Numbered from the stretch's first letter, positions 55,992 to 64,000 are shown. The stretch is 64,000 nucleotides of DNA from Pyrinomonadaceae bacterium (GCA_017983495.1 JAGOBH010000005.1:186001-250000), one strand, 5' to 3'. The notes: generated from the sequence alone by a model not told the origin. A program made the numbers and translations.

Positions 55992-57020
55992 TTAATTTGC
56001 GGCCGAGCCCGTCTCGGCGACCGTGACGGTAAGGCCTTGCGGCTGGACGTGCCAATCGAGGATGCGGGCACCTTCCTCACGGGCAAGTGCGGCTTCGACA
56101 TCGCCGCGGCGTCCGTCTTCGCAGTAAAAGGCGATGCAACCGCCGCCGCCGGCACCACACACCTTGGCGGCAACGGCACCGTTGGCCATTGCGGTCGCGA
56201 TCAGGTGGTCCATCTGCGGCGTCGTGATATTGGGCGAAAGCCGTTTACGGTTTGGGAACGCATTCGCGAGCGTTTCGCCGACGGCGTCCCAATCCTGTTC
56301 GATCAGCAAGCCTCGGACCGCAACGGCCGTATCGCGTATCTTGTCAAAGATCTCGAAGATCTCCTTATCGCCGTCGATGTGGCGTTTTGTGATCTCCCAA
56401 TTGTTGGTGCCCGAATTACGCGGTTCGCCGGTGTAGCAGATCGCGATGCGGCGTTCGAGCGTTGCGGGGTCGGTGTCGAGAGCCTCGCGGTGCATACCGT
56501 CCGGGCCGAAATGGATGCACGCGACGCCGCCGTACTGGGCCGAATGATAGTCCTGATAGCCGGTCGGGACCTTGATGACCTGACATTCGACAGCGGCGGC
56601 GATCGGGATGAAACGGTCGGGTGTGTAGCGGTCGCCGACGAGCTTATTGAGGGCACCGATACAGGCGATATTGAGCGTCGACGACCCTGCAAGTCCCGCA
56701 CCGGCCGGTGCCTCGGATTCGGTCGTCATGTGAAAGCCGGTCTCTGGCTTAAAGAAATAAACGAGCTTGGCGAGCAGCTCGAGACGCGGTTCGTCACGGA
56801 GCGAAGCGATCTCGCCAACGGTCGTCTCTACCCGCGAACGCTGATCGATCGATTCGAGTATGATGCGGTCGTCGTCGCGGGTCTCGATGCGGCAGCGTGC
56901 CATCAGGCTGACGGCAAAATTAACGGTCGCTGCTCCCTCGTGAAACAGAAATAGCGGCGGAATATCAATTGTTCCTCCGGCCAGATCAACCCTGGTCGGA
57001 GCCGATGATTCGATGATCAT
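55992..57020 (-). CDS. GHMP-family sugar kinase
   Basis: A 342-residue small-molecule kinase. It begins SSAPTRVDLAGGTIDIPP (substrate site), has the ATP-binding GHMP motif PAGAGLAGSSTLNIA (about 105-119), and the C-terminal motif KVCGAGGGGCIAFY (near 292). The overall pattern is closest to D-glycero-alpha-D-manno-heptose 7-phosphate kinase and related nucleotide-sugar pathway kinases; galactokinase or mevalonate kinase is less likely. No heptose genes are adjacent. The DedA gene lies 25 bp upstream on the same strand. Confidence 0.85.
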   Translation of the reverse strand: MIIESSAPTRVDLAGGTIDIPPLFLFHEGAATVNFAVSLMARCRIETRDDDRIILESIDQRSRVETTVGEIASLRDEPRLELLAKLVYFFKPETGFHMTTESEAPAGAGLAGSSTLNIACIGALNKLVGDRYTPDRFIPIAAAVECQVIKVPTGYQDYHSAQYGGVACIHFGPDGMHREALDTDPATLERRIAICYTGEPRNSGTNNWEITKRHIDGDKEIFEIFDKIRDTAVAVRGLLIEQDWDAVGETLANAFPNRKRLSPNITTPQMDHLIATAMANGAVAAKVCGAGGGGCIAFYCEDGRRGDVEAALAREEGARILDWHVQPQGLTVTVAETGSAAN

Positions 57021-57045
57021 AAATTAGTGGTCATTCGTCTGTGTG

Positions 57046-57798
57046 TCAGACCTTCTTATTAGGAGCGTCGTCGCTCGCGGCCGTACCGGTCTTTTCCACG
57101 TCGTCTTTGTTGGCCTCGCGTGTCAGGTGGAGTCTTTCGCTAAGGTCGTGAAATTTCTCCTGAGCGACCTCCTCAACGGCGAGCAGTTTTTCCTCGATCT
57201 TCAATATCGTTTCGGGGCTCGCGTCCTCGACCTTTTCGGACAGCCAGTAGCGTTCCATCACGTAAAAGATGATCACCATGATCATTACGATAAAGAACAA
57301 CGCGATGCCGATGGTGCGGTAATCGCCGATGATCGACGTGATCGCACCGCTAAAGAAATAGCCGACGCCCGCGAGCATCATCACCCAGATGAAACAGCTG
57401 AGTGCGCTGAGGCCGAGAAAACGCCAAAACGGCATTTTACCGACGCCGTAAAACACGCACATCGCGACACGTATCCCGTAAATGTACTTTGAGATAATGA
57501 TCGCCGAGCCGCCGAATTTTTCGATCAGTTTTTCGACTCGTGGCTGTGCTACCTGATAAAAGCGGTAATGCTTGGCATTTTCATGAAAAATGCGCCCGAC
57601 CATGTAGCCAAAGCAATCGCCGACGATACCGCCGAGCGTGCCGAAAAAGAGGACCTTGAAAAAGCTGTACGGACCAAAAAAGCCGCTATGGGCCAAAACG
57701 CCCGATATCAGCAGCGTGATGTCACCCTCGACCGTGCATAACAGAAATACGGCGTATACGCCGTATTGTGCAATGATCTCGTATAAAGGATGATCCAT
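57046..57798 (-). CDS. DedA/SNARE-associated family membrane protein
   Basis: A 250-residue integral membrane protein. The DedA core is visible: YAVFLLCTVEGDITLLISG, GGIVGDCFGYMVGRIF near 57-72, KYIYGIRVAMCVFYGVGKMPFWRFL (the GxRxxxxxxxG-like segment), and a late hydrophobic pair. The family includes lipid flippases for undecaprenyl phosphate and phosphatidylethanolamine. After about residue 190 it has a charged coiled-coil tail not usual in DedA proteins. It is the first gene before the GHMP kinase. Confidence 0.88.
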   Translation of the reverse strand: MDHPLYEIIAQYGVYAVFLLCTVEGDITLLISGVLAHSGFFGPYSFFKVLFFGTLGGIVGDCFGYMVGRIFHENAKHYRFYQVAQPRVEKLIEKFGGSAIIISKYIYGIRVAMCVFYGVGKMPFWRFLGLSALSCFIWVMMLAGVGYFFSGAITSIIGDYRTIGIALFFIVMIMVIIFYVMERYWLSEKVEDASPETILKIEEKLLAVEEVAQEKFHDLSERLHLTREANKDDVEKTGTAASDDAPNKKV

Positions 57799-58148
57799 AG
57801 AAATCGGACGCCGCTACCTAGCAGCGTCACGCGTTGATTCGCCACTGAAAGATTAACTTTTCCAAAGTGTTACAGTCAAAGCGGGGACGTCAGTGGGTGG
57901 TGGGTAAGTCTTGGAAGTGTTGGAAGTCTGGGAAGGTATTGAGCGTAGCTAATGGTCGGTGGTCGGGCGAGCAATTGTCCCACGTCCCAAGAGTCCCAAG
58001 TCCCAAGTCTGCCTGCCCGACATTGTCGTCTCACCTTTTACTTTTTACTTTGCCCCTTTTCTCTGCGGCCTCGGCGATCTCTGCGTTAAAGATTCGTTCC
58101 ACGCCGAGACCGGAGAGATTTCCGCAGAGGCCGCGGGTGGCTCGGCGT

Positions 58149-58302
58149 GTCAGAACCGCCTGCGTTAGCGGGCGGCTTTGGCGTTGGAGTTTGGTACAGC
58201 GTTCAACACGAATAGCCTGCCTAAATACTAACGTTTGAATTTCAAGCTGCACTGATCTGATCCCCGTCTCGGATGCCGCCCACTGACGCAGGCGGTTCTG
58301 AC
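58149..58302. repeat. 28-bp inverted repeat
   Basis: The arms at 58149-58176 and 58275-58302 are complementary at 25 of 28 positions; each contains GAACCGCCTGCGT and GGGCGGC. They enclose about 98 bp. This looks like two inverted copies of one dispersed palindromic repeat. Confidence 0.65.
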
Positions 58303-58324
58303 AAGGCAGCCCGGCGAAGTCGTC

Positions 58325-58579
58325 TTATTAAAGATTCATAATATTTCCTACTTAGTCGGAAAGAGTGGGAATCTTTCCTACCGCCCTATTACGCTAACTG
58401 TTGTTATACCTGTGGTTAGAGCAATTTCACGATTCTGTCCCGTTGTCCCAACAAGTTCCCACATATCGCGGACGGAACCCGCCCGAAGTCGTAAATTGGC
58501 TTTTTATTTATCTTTTGTCCTTTCGATTGTCAAAGATCGTTGTTCGTAACAACCATTGTATCATCGGTGTCAACTGTGG
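58325..58579 (-). repeat. Dispersed intergenic element, copy C (divergent middle)
   Basis: Both ends match copies A and B. On the - strand: CCACAGTTGACACC, extended -10 TGATACAAT, TGTTACG, the boxA-like CGATCTTTGACA (58528-58539) and, at the far end, AGTCGGAAA/TTTCCTACT units with TCTTTAATAAG. The middle has diverged, and contains GTCCCGTTGTCCCAAC and AAGTTCCCAC also seen near copies A and B. Transcription would head towards the DedA gene about 530 bp away. Confidence 0.5.
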
Positions 58580-58610
58580 CGGTAGAGGTGGAGTCAACGT
58601 GCCGAGATTG

Positions 58611-58846
58611 TTCGACGCCTTCAGCGTCGGTATCTTTGAGATCGCGTGACCTAGGGTTCCGTTCGCTGTGCTCACTCTACCCTAGGCTATAATGTTCGTC
58701 ACCTTTGGCGACAAGAACCGACGCCCGCGGCGTCGAATGTTTATAGAATGCGATGCAGGATAAAGAGAACATACGACCCCGGCCGGGGTCGAACCTTATC
58801 GGGTGGTGATCGATGTTCTATAAACGTGCGATCCCTCTGGGATCGA
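58611..58846. repeat. Mosaic of short GC palindromes with TTTATAGAA/TTCTATAAA boxes
   Basis: Hairpins: CGACGCC-TTCA-GCGTCG (58613), CCTAGGGT/ACCCTAGG (58650-58657 with 58679-58686), CGACGCC-CGC-GGCGTCG (58719-58735), CGACCCCGGCCGGGGTCG (58774-58791) and CGATCCC-TCT-GGGATCG (58829-58845). TTTATAGAA (58740-58748) and TTCTATAAA (58816-58824) are inverted relative to each other. Similar repeats are known from several environmental phyla; their role is unclear. Confidence 0.65.
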
Positions 58847-59154
58847 AGAGGAGAGTTGTTCACGCCCTACGGCCGACGAACAACGAACTACGATCCACGA
58901 ACAGAAAACCGTTGACACCGATTGCTATATCTTTCAAAATAGCCTCATCATGCCCTACGCCTCCCAGCGATATTCAGCAGACACGATCATTTCTAACCGC
59001 GCCGTGAAGGGCGAACGGGCATTCGTCGGATTTTCGAGGATACTGAACGGTCAGAACCGGATAGAGAATCGCATGTCAAACTCCGATTTCTATTTTGGTC
59101 TTCTAGGTCATGAAAGGTGGTTCGCAAGGTTTCCCCAATCCTTGCAATAGCCAG

Positions 59155-59799
59155 TTAACCCTTTGACCGAATCAATTCGGCGGTCATTTCGTTAATTTCG
59201 ATATCTGCCAAATTTATTAGGCGGATATTTGTTAGTTTATTTGATTTAATTACTTCTGCGCCTTTTGCAGTAATCATTGGGCCATAGTGATATTTCGGGA
59301 TGAAAAAATCACTTCCGTCCCACTCATCCAAACCAACATAAATACCCTTAAAGTAAGGGTATAAAGGGCCGTTTGGTACAATTCGTTTTTTGATAATTTC
59401 GCTTTTTGAAATGTCAATTGGTCCACATTTTCCGATCACCGAAAGACCTTGATAACCTTCGATTATGTTGCCTTTCTTGTCAAGAAGCCGGATTGGAAAT
59501 GTCTTCCAACCAGTGAGATTGTTTTTTTTCAATAACACCTGCATATGATCCGAAATCAGGTACAGACCGGGGTGTCCTGTATCGAGAACGTCTCGGAATT
59601 TATCTCCATATTCCTGCTTGAAGGTGACAGGAAAATATATTGCGTCGAACTCGCCCATTATGAGCCGGATTGAATCTCCTATGTCCTCATACTCGCCCCC
59701 AGATTTAAGGCCAACGGGGTGCGCCTGAACCGTAGTCATGACAAGTTTGCTTCCGAATTCATAGAAATCACTGATTTGCATTGTTTTAGTAATTGACAA
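59155..59799 (-). CDS. AT-rich orphan protein, possibly immunity-like (Imm11/DUF1629 type)
   Basis: A 214-residue soluble protein that I cannot assign firmly. The order of an N-terminal beta-rich part, FKQEYGDKFRDVLDTGH, LSVIGKCGPIDISKSEII in the middle, and a C-terminal ITAKGAEVIKSNKLTNIRLINL resembles Imm11/DUF1629 immunity proteins of polymorphic toxin systems. The match is by pattern only. Base composition is noticeably more AT-rich than the neighbours, which suggests acquisition by transfer. No toxin gene is next to it; a repeat-rich spacer lies downstream. Confidence 0.6.
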   Translation of the reverse strand: MSITKTMQISDFYEFGSKLVMTTVQAHPVGLKSGGEYEDIGDSIRLIMGEFDAIYFPVTFKQEYGDKFRDVLDTGHPGLYLISDHMQVLLKKNNLTGWKTFPIRLLDKKGNIIEGYQGLSVIGKCGPIDISKSEIIKKRIVPNGPLYPYFKGIYVGLDEWDGSDFFIPKYHYGPMITAKGAEVIKSNKLTNIRLINLADIEINEMTAELIRSKG

Positions 59800-59937
59800 A
59801 AATATTTCTCTCCTTCATCATGCGTCGCCCTTGTTCGAGTATACGTTCCTTGCTCGAAACAGCGGAATCGAAAAACGGCTGGCCGAGCGTGTGCTTTGGC
59901 CAGCCGTTTTGTTTTTGGGGACGGGGTCGAAGGGTAA

Positions 59938-62103
59938 TTACTTCTTGCCGTCGACCAGTTTCATTTCGTTGAGCATCCAGCCGGCGTTGCCGAATTTTTC
60001 GACGACGAAGAGGACGTAGCGGATGTCTACCGAGATGGTGCGGTTGACGGCTGAGTCGTAGTAGAAATCGTTGCCGAGTCCTTCGAAATTGCCGTCAAAG
60101 CATAGACCGACCTGCTCACCGTTGCCGTTAAGGATCGGGCTGCCGCTGTTGCCGCCGATGATGTCGGTGGTCGAGAGGAAATTCAGTCCGACGGTGTCGC
60201 CGCTGCCGAAACGGCCGAAATCCTTGGCGGCATGCAGATCCTTGAGCTTCTGCGGTGCGTCAAACGGATTTACGCCGGTGTCTTTCTCGAACATGCCCTT
60301 CATGGTCGTGAACGGCGTACGGTACTCCGCCTCACGCGACTGATAGCCCTTGACGTTGCCGAATGAGAAACGCAGCGTCGAATTGGCGTCCGGATAGGCG
60401 AGCATACCCCTCATTTCGACCAGAGCCTGCATATAGAGCAGACGGAGACGGTCGATACCGCCGGCAAACTTGGCCGAACGTGCCGCGATCGCACCACGCT
60501 CCTCGGCTACGCCGCGGGCAAAGGTGAGTATCTTTTCACGCTCGGGGTTAAAATCAGCCGTACGCGGGCCGTAAAGACCGGCCGTCCTTTGCGCCGATGA
60601 ATACTCGCCATTGGCGATCGTCGCCGCAAAGGCAGCTTCGGCGTCGCGGCGGGCTTTGCCCTTGAGCGAACCGAAAAGGTCCTCGGCCGGTTTGAACTTC
60701 TGCCCCGCGGGCAGCTCGTCAAACGATTTGAGGAAGAACTTGAGCATAGAGAGTTCGTGGTCGGCTTCACGCTCGGCGTATGCCTTTTCGATCTCTTTGA
60801 GCTTGGCGGCCCGCTCGTCGTCCTTCAACATCTTGCCCTGGATCTGCGTCGCCAGGACAGCAGCGACGACCTGGCCGAAAACCGTCATCGAGTTAGGGTC
60901 AGGAAAGCGGCGCATGATAGCGTCACGCATCATTGCGGCATTCGATTCGTCCGAGAGCGATTTGATCTCGGCGAGCATCGTGCCGTACTTCTTTTGCCGG
61001 TCGGGGTTGGCCGCGATCCATGTTGCCATACGGGCTTCTTCAGCCTGTCGTGACTGGACGACCGCCGAACGCCTCAGGCGTAGGTGTCCGCCGCCGAACG
61101 CCTTACGCGAATTGTCAAAGCTCGCGATGTCGGACTGGAACGCGATACGCTTCTCTTCGTTGGTCGCGCCGATCTGGCGGAGCGAGGCACTGAGGGCGTT
61201 GAGCCATCTCTCGAGGAACGGGAAATTGGCGTCGCGTGCATATTCGATCGACTGATGCTCGCGGAAGCGGGTCGTGCTGCCGGGATATCCAAGAACGAAT
61301 ACGAAATCGTTGTCCTTGAGGCCGCCGATATTGAGCGAGAGAAACTTTTTGGATTTGAACGGGACGTTATTCGGCGAATACTCGGCCGACGAACCGTCCG
61401 GAGCGGTGTATGCTCTCAGGAACGTGAAATCGCCGGTGTGGCGTGTCCACTCGAAGTTGTCAGGGTCACCGCCGAAGATGCCGATGTTGCGGGGCGGCGC
61501 GTAAACGACACGAACGTCCTTGACCTGCATCACCTGGAACAGATAGTAGAAAAATCCGCTGTTGATGGCCTGGATGCGGATGGTCGCTCCGGCCGGTGCC
61601 TTTGCCTGTTCGGCAGCCTGCAGGGCGTCGGTGTTCTTTTTAACGGCGGCCGCAAGAGCGTCGCCGCTGAGACCGTCGGTGCCGGCCTTGATCTTAGCGG
61701 TCACGTCCTCGCTACGCTGTGTGATAAAGATCGAATAGCCCTTGGCGGCGATCTCGCCGGAACGGCCGTCGGTGCGAAATCCGGTCTCGACCAGATCCTT
61801 GTCCGGGGTCGATGCCGACACGAGAGCGTCAAATCCGCAGTGATGATTGGTCAGGATCAGGCCCTCGGGCGAAACGAACTCAGCCGTGCAGCCGATGCTC
61901 AGGCGAATAACGGCGTCGGTCAGGCCGCCGCCGGCAGGATTGTAGATATCGATCGGTTTGATCTTAAGGCCGCGCTGTTTGAGCGGCAGCTTGGCGATCT
62001 GGTCGGGCATAAACATGCCTTCGTCAAAGGCGAACGCCGTCGACATGGTAGAAAACAGGATCGCGATCGTTAATAACGAGCTGAAAATCTTTTGTCTGTT
62101 CAT
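59938..62103 (-). CDS. S46-family dipeptidyl-peptidase (DPP7-like)
   Basis: A 721-residue secreted serine peptidase that releases N-terminal dipeptides in the periplasm. After a signal peptide (about 1-26) comes the chymotrypsin-like half-domain with the catalytic His in LTNHHCGFDA (87-88). GGDPDNFEWTRHTGDF carries the Asp, a long helical domain follows (about 270-550), and the catalytic Ser653 is in GGNSGSP. FDGNFEG after it has Gly where DPP11 has Arg, so the broader hydrophobic DPP7 preference is expected (inference). Peptide uptake fits the hydroxyproline catabolism encoded elsewhere in the window. Length is normal. Confidence 0.94.
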   Translation of the reverse strand: MNRQKIFSSLLTIAILFSTMSTAFAFDEGMFMPDQIAKLPLKQRGLKIKPIDIYNPAGGGLTDAVIRLSIGCTAEFVSPEGLILTNHHCGFDALVSASTPDKDLVETGFRTDGRSGEIAAKGYSIFITQRSEDVTAKIKAGTDGLSGDALAAAVKKNTDALQAAEQAKAPAGATIRIQAINSGFFYYLFQVMQVKDVRVVYAPPRNIGIFGGDPDNFEWTRHTGDFTFLRAYTAPDGSSAEYSPNNVPFKSKKFLSLNIGGLKDNDFVFVLGYPGSTTRFREHQSIEYARDANFPFLERWLNALSASLRQIGATNEEKRIAFQSDIASFDNSRKAFGGGHLRLRRSAVVQSRQAEEARMATWIAANPDRQKKYGTMLAEIKSLSDESNAAMMRDAIMRRFPDPNSMTVFGQVVAAVLATQIQGKMLKDDERAAKLKEIEKAYAEREADHELSMLKFFLKSFDELPAGQKFKPAEDLFGSLKGKARRDAEAAFAATIANGEYSSAQRTAGLYGPRTADFNPEREKILTFARGVAEERGAIAARSAKFAGGIDRLRLLYMQALVEMRGMLAYPDANSTLRFSFGNVKGYQSREAEYRTPFTTMKGMFEKDTGVNPFDAPQKLKDLHAAKDFGRFGSGDTVGLNFLSTTDIIGGNSGSPILNGNGEQVGLCFDGNFEGLGNDFYYDSAVNRTISVDIRYVLFVVEKFGNAGWMLNEMKLVDGKK

Positions 62104-62193
62104 ATTTTTATATACAGGTCCCTTTTTAGTGAAATTATCGCAGTCTATTCGACAAAATTATATCTACTTTTTGGGGGCAAAGCCAACCAATGA

Positions 62194-62230
62194 AAAAAGC
62201 GGGACGCCTTTTGCGTCCCGCTTTTTCAAT
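62194..62230. terminator. Bidirectional-type terminator downstream of the M23 peptidase gene
   Basis: AAAAAGCGGGACG (62194-62206) pairs perfectly with CGTCCCGCTTTTT (62214-62226) around a 7-nt loop. T runs follow on both strands. On the - strand it lies 24 bp after the M23 peptidase stop and before the S46 gene. Confidence 0.93.
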
Positions 62231-62249
62231 AAACTGCTGGTATTTGCCG

Positions 62250-63059
62250 TTATTCGGCTTTCTTGAGTTCGGTCGGTTCAGGCGGAAGGAAGCGACGCGG
62301 GTTGATCGGTTTGTCGTTAAGACGCAACTCAAAGTGAAGGTGCGGTCCGGTCGAACGACCGGTCGAACCGACGAGCCCGATCAGCTGGCCGCGTGTGACA
62401 GTGTCACCCTCAGCGATCTCGATCTTGGAAAGGTGTCCGTAACGCGTCGTCAGGCCTTTGCCGTGGTCGACCTCGATCATGTTGCCATAACCGCCGGACC
62501 ATGCCGCTTTGATGACGGTGCCATTGCCGGGAGCAACGACCATGTCGCCGCGTTCGCCGTCAATGTCCATACCGGCGTGAAACTCATACGAGCGTCCGCC
62601 GAAAGGATTGCGTCTAAAACCGAATTCGTTGTTGATCTTACCGAGATGTGCCCACATCGAGGGCAGGTAAGCTGCGTTGAGGGTTGCTGAAATGTCGCGA
62701 AGCTGAGCTTCGATAGCTGCGTCCTCGGGGTCGCTATTCTCAAGCGTTTCCGGGCCGCCGCTGCGGTATGCGAGTTCCTCGGTCTGAGCGGGTCGTGAAT
62801 AATCGATATTCTTAACAGGCTCTTTTGCCGAAGCCGTCATCTGCGACGTCACGGCGGCCTCATCGATCGATTTGGCAAGAACACTATTACGGAGTATTCC
62901 GCTAACTCCGATACCCATCAAAGAAATTCCAACTACGAGAAAAACGCCGACAGAACCGAAATGTAAAAACTGTTTCGAAACCTCAACTCTACGAATATAA
63001 ATGCGATCTTTCTTATTGTGCGATAAAAGAAAAGTATAAAACTTGTCGTTTTTCTGCAT
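62250..63059 (-). CDS. M23-family (LytM) metallopeptidase, membrane-anchored
   Basis: A 269-residue peptidoglycan-hydrolase-like protein. The N-terminal cytosolic stretch (MQKNDKFYTFLLSHNKK) is followed by one membrane segment (about 32-55, FGSVGVFLVVGISLMGIG) and a linker. The LytM domain has HAGMDIDGERGD (zinc ligands His and Asp), GGYGNMIEVDHGKGLTTRYGHL and GPHLHFELRL (zinc-ligand His and catalytic His). All motifs for an active endopeptidase are present. The Met at 63059 was chosen, with AAGGAG about 13 bp before it; the longer frame adds 22 residues of spacer. Confidence 0.93.
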   Translation of the reverse strand: MQKNDKFYTFLLSHNKKDRIYIRRVEVSKQFLHFGSVGVFLVVGISLMGIGVSGILRNSVLAKSIDEAAVTSQMTASAKEPVKNIDYSRPAQTEELAYRSGGPETLENSDPEDAAIEAQLRDISATLNAAYLPSMWAHLGKINNEFGFRRNPFGGRSYEFHAGMDIDGERGDMVVAPGNGTVIKAAWSGGYGNMIEVDHGKGLTTRYGHLSKIEIAEGDTVTRGQLIGLVGSTGRSTGPHLHFELRLNDKPINPRRFLPPEPTELKKAE

Positions 63060-63265
63060 CGTGCTAAATAAGCTCCTTATAATGATCTCGTACTGAAAAT
63101 CCAATGCTTCAGCACGCGGAATCACGCAGGTACAGCCGCTAGCGACTAACGCGAAACCAGAAACAAGAGTTAACGATGGGGGGTGAATAAACTCTCGTTA
63201 TTGTGGGACATAACTAACAATAACAAATCCGGTGTTTAACACCAGAACTTTAATAAAAACATAAA

Positions 63266-63307
63266 ACATCGGAGAAGGCAAGTTGGGATGGTTGCCCGCT
63301 CCGATGT
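63266..63307 (-). terminator. Hairpin terminator after the 67-residue membrane protein gene
   Basis: ACATCGGAG (63266-63274) pairs with CTCCGATGT (63299-63307), with an inner GGCAA/TTGCC stem. On the - strand it is followed by TTTATGTTTTTATT. The rest of the 287-bp spacer to the M23 gene shows no gene. Confidence 0.85.
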
Positions 63308-63346
63308 CTCGAAAGTGAAAAGCTGAATAAATATCAGCAGTTACGG

Positions 63347-63550
63347 CTATTGACGCTTGTCATTCCATGCCCGAAAGGCAAGAAAGCCAACGCCGCCGAT
63401 GACCGCGATAAAGACAAGTACGATGACGATCTTGATGGCGAACGAGATAAACCCGACAAATCCGATCAGGGCCTTGAGCAGGGCGATCACAAGTGCGATC
63501 ACGACCAAAATGCTGCCTCCGACCGACGCTGCTTTCATCCAAACTGGCAT
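63347..63550 (-). CDS. Small membrane protein, 67 residues
   Basis: A short protein with two hydrophobic helices (about 8-34 and 38-60, e.g. IVIVLVFIAVIGGVGFLAF) and a charged end (RAWNDKRQ). AGGAG precedes the ATG (AGTAGTTTTAGGAGTAG on the - strand, about 10 bp upstream). No family is recognised. It lies 35 bp after the partial gene at the window end, on the same strand, and has its own terminator, so it is probably the last gene of that unit. Confidence 0.65.
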   Translation of the reverse strand: MPVWMKAASVGGSILVVIALVIALLKALIGFVGFISFAIKIVIVLVFIAVIGGVGFLAFRAWNDKRQ

Positions 63551-63585
63551 AAGATTACTACTCCTAAAACTACTTTAATGCCTAC

Positions 63586-64000
63586 CTATCGATCACGCCA
63601 ACTGCCGAACCGCGAACGTGTGGCAAAATCCGCCTCACGGTCGTATTCCGACGGCTGATTGAAATTGGGCTGGCTGAGGGCGAAACTCGTCGACGCCGAA
63701 GCGTCACGCGGGCCGACCCAGATATCCTCTCCCGTTTTTTGCTTGAAAATGTAACCGCGAAGCAGATAGAACCCGAGGCCCATCAGCATCAGCGGCAAGA
63801 TGCCACGCATCAGAAAACCGAGATTGAAAAATCGTTGGAAAACGAACGAAACCCCGAGAACAGTCAGGACGATGCCCCATAGTTTCGGGTTGCCGGAAAA
63901 ACGTTTGACCAAAATGTCCTCGGCCGTATCCGGCGTCACGCCCTTGCGGATCATCTGAGCCGTTCGCCACGCGTCAAGAGCGGCGAAACACCACATGCCC
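63586..64000 (-). CDS. Membrane protein, N-terminus outside the window (partial)
   Basis: Only the C-terminal part is visible, about 136 residues from an internal Met to the stop. The frame continues to the window edge. WCFAALDAWRTAQMIRKG near the visible start resembles the end of a helix in membrane proteins that carry an N-terminal B-box-like zinc finger. A region PKLWGIVLTVLGVSFVFQRFF and two further hydrophobic stretches (about 50-90) follow, then a Ser/Arg-rich tail. The start is very probably beyond 64000. Function unknown. Confidence 0.6.
   Translation of the reverse strand, partial: GMWCFAALDAWRTAQMIRKGVTPDTAEDILVKRFSGNPKLWGIVLTVLGVSFVFQRFFNLGFLMRGILPLMLMGLGFYLLRGYIFKQKTGEDIWVGPRDASASTSFALSQPNFNQPSEYDREADFATRSRFGSWRDR

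Larger units (their letters stand above)
57799..59154. other. 1.36-kb gene-free, repeat-rich region
   Basis: In order: GGAAGTGTTGGAAG-type repeats (57900-57945), CCCAAGTCCC repeats (57978-58010), CTCTGCGG-type DNA (58060-58135), a 28-bp inverted repeat (58149-58302), dispersed element copy C (58325-58579), and a mosaic of short GC hairpins with TTTATAGAA boxes (58611-58846). The last part (58850-59154) is unremarkable, with a 66-codon frame at 58950-59150 that has no recognisable content. No gene is supported. Confidence 0.6.

Noticed and set aside
57867..58238. 123-codon frame in the 58-kb spacer
   Set aside because: It is made of low-complexity spacer repeats, with Arg/Ser-rich translation and no domain.
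58950..59150. 66-codon frame upstream of the AT-rich orphan gene
   Set aside because: It could be a gene remnant, but it has no similarity I can recognise and no ribosome-binding site.
61084..62073. 329-codon frame on the + strand
   Set aside because: It is the antisense shadow of the S46 peptidase gene. The same applies to 56037-56954 (GHMP kinase) and 54134-54874 (purQ).

Overview
The window reads as a chromosomal segment of a Gram-negative, aerobic, heterotrophic bacterium. The best guess is Acidobacteriota, class Blastocatellia (Pyrinomonadaceae-like). This is inferred from a 1272-residue Oar-type TonB receptor with an N-terminal carboxypeptidase-regulatory domain, the DUF4388-DnaJ-TPR protein, an S46 dipeptidyl-peptidase, paired RNA/zinc-ribbon small proteins, moderate GC, and intergenic DNA full of short low-complexity and palindromic repeats. 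No phage, transposase, CRISPR array, rRNA or tRNA gene was recognised.

Layout. 0.1-4 kb: radA (-), a DUF4239 membrane protein, and a glycine-rich RRM RNA-binding protein with a long leader and a clear terminator. 4-9.7 kb: a vitamin B12 uptake locus with a sigma70-like promoter, a boxA-like site, a cobalamin riboswitch, btuF-btuC-btuD, a second cobalamin riboswitch and a BtuB-like TonB receptor. 10.3-12.5 kb: gatB and an SDR. 12.5-16.9 kb (-): a two-gene signalling unit, a CheA-like hybrid kinase without a CheW domain and a TPR/zinc-ribbon/receiver protein. 17-22.3 kb: a thioredoxin-reductase-fold enzyme lacking CxxC, and the large TonB receptor. 22.3-26.9 kb (-): rpmE, DUF1385 (YqhQ-like), prfA, a histidine phosphatase and a TPR lipoprotein/secreted protein. 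27-31 kb: DUF1801, methyltransferase, VOC and polysaccharide deacetylase genes. 31-37 kb (-): a tightly overlapping six-gene operon that encodes every step from trans-4-hydroxy-L-proline to 2-oxoglutarate (epimerase, three-subunit D-hydroxyproline dehydrogenase, deaminase, semialdehyde dehydrogenase). 37-49.7 kb: a deacetylase-family protein, zinc-ribbon protein, enoyl-CoA hydratase, MFS, a D12-methylase-like orphan, HD-GYP, DUF4388-J-TPR, GNAT, Rieske oxygenase, ligA, a small membrane protein and glyA. 50.5-57.8 kb: AI-2E-family exporter, purB, two DUF4870 proteins, purS-purQ, DUF4097, GHMP kinase, DedA. 59-64 kb (-): an AT-rich orphan possibly related to immunity proteins, S46 peptidase, M23 peptidase and two small membrane proteins, the last running off the window.

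Main unexplained signals. (1) A dispersed roughly 290-bp intergenic element at 27.6, 50.1 and 58.3 kb. All three copies keep TTGACA, an extended -10 (TGnTACAAT) and a boxA-like 12-mer, and end in palindromes and 10-bp phased repeats. This architecture suggests a family of antiterminated noncoding transcripts. The same promoter-boxA arrangement precedes the first B12 riboswitch. (2) A perfect 16-bp operator-like palindrome upstream of the MFS gene, and a GTGACA-N5-TGTCAC palindrome in a divergent promoter region. (3) Enzymes that have lost a hallmark motif (TrxR-like without CxxC, D12-methylase-like without DPPY, CheA without CheW). All family assignments rest on reading motifs by eye; no database search was run.
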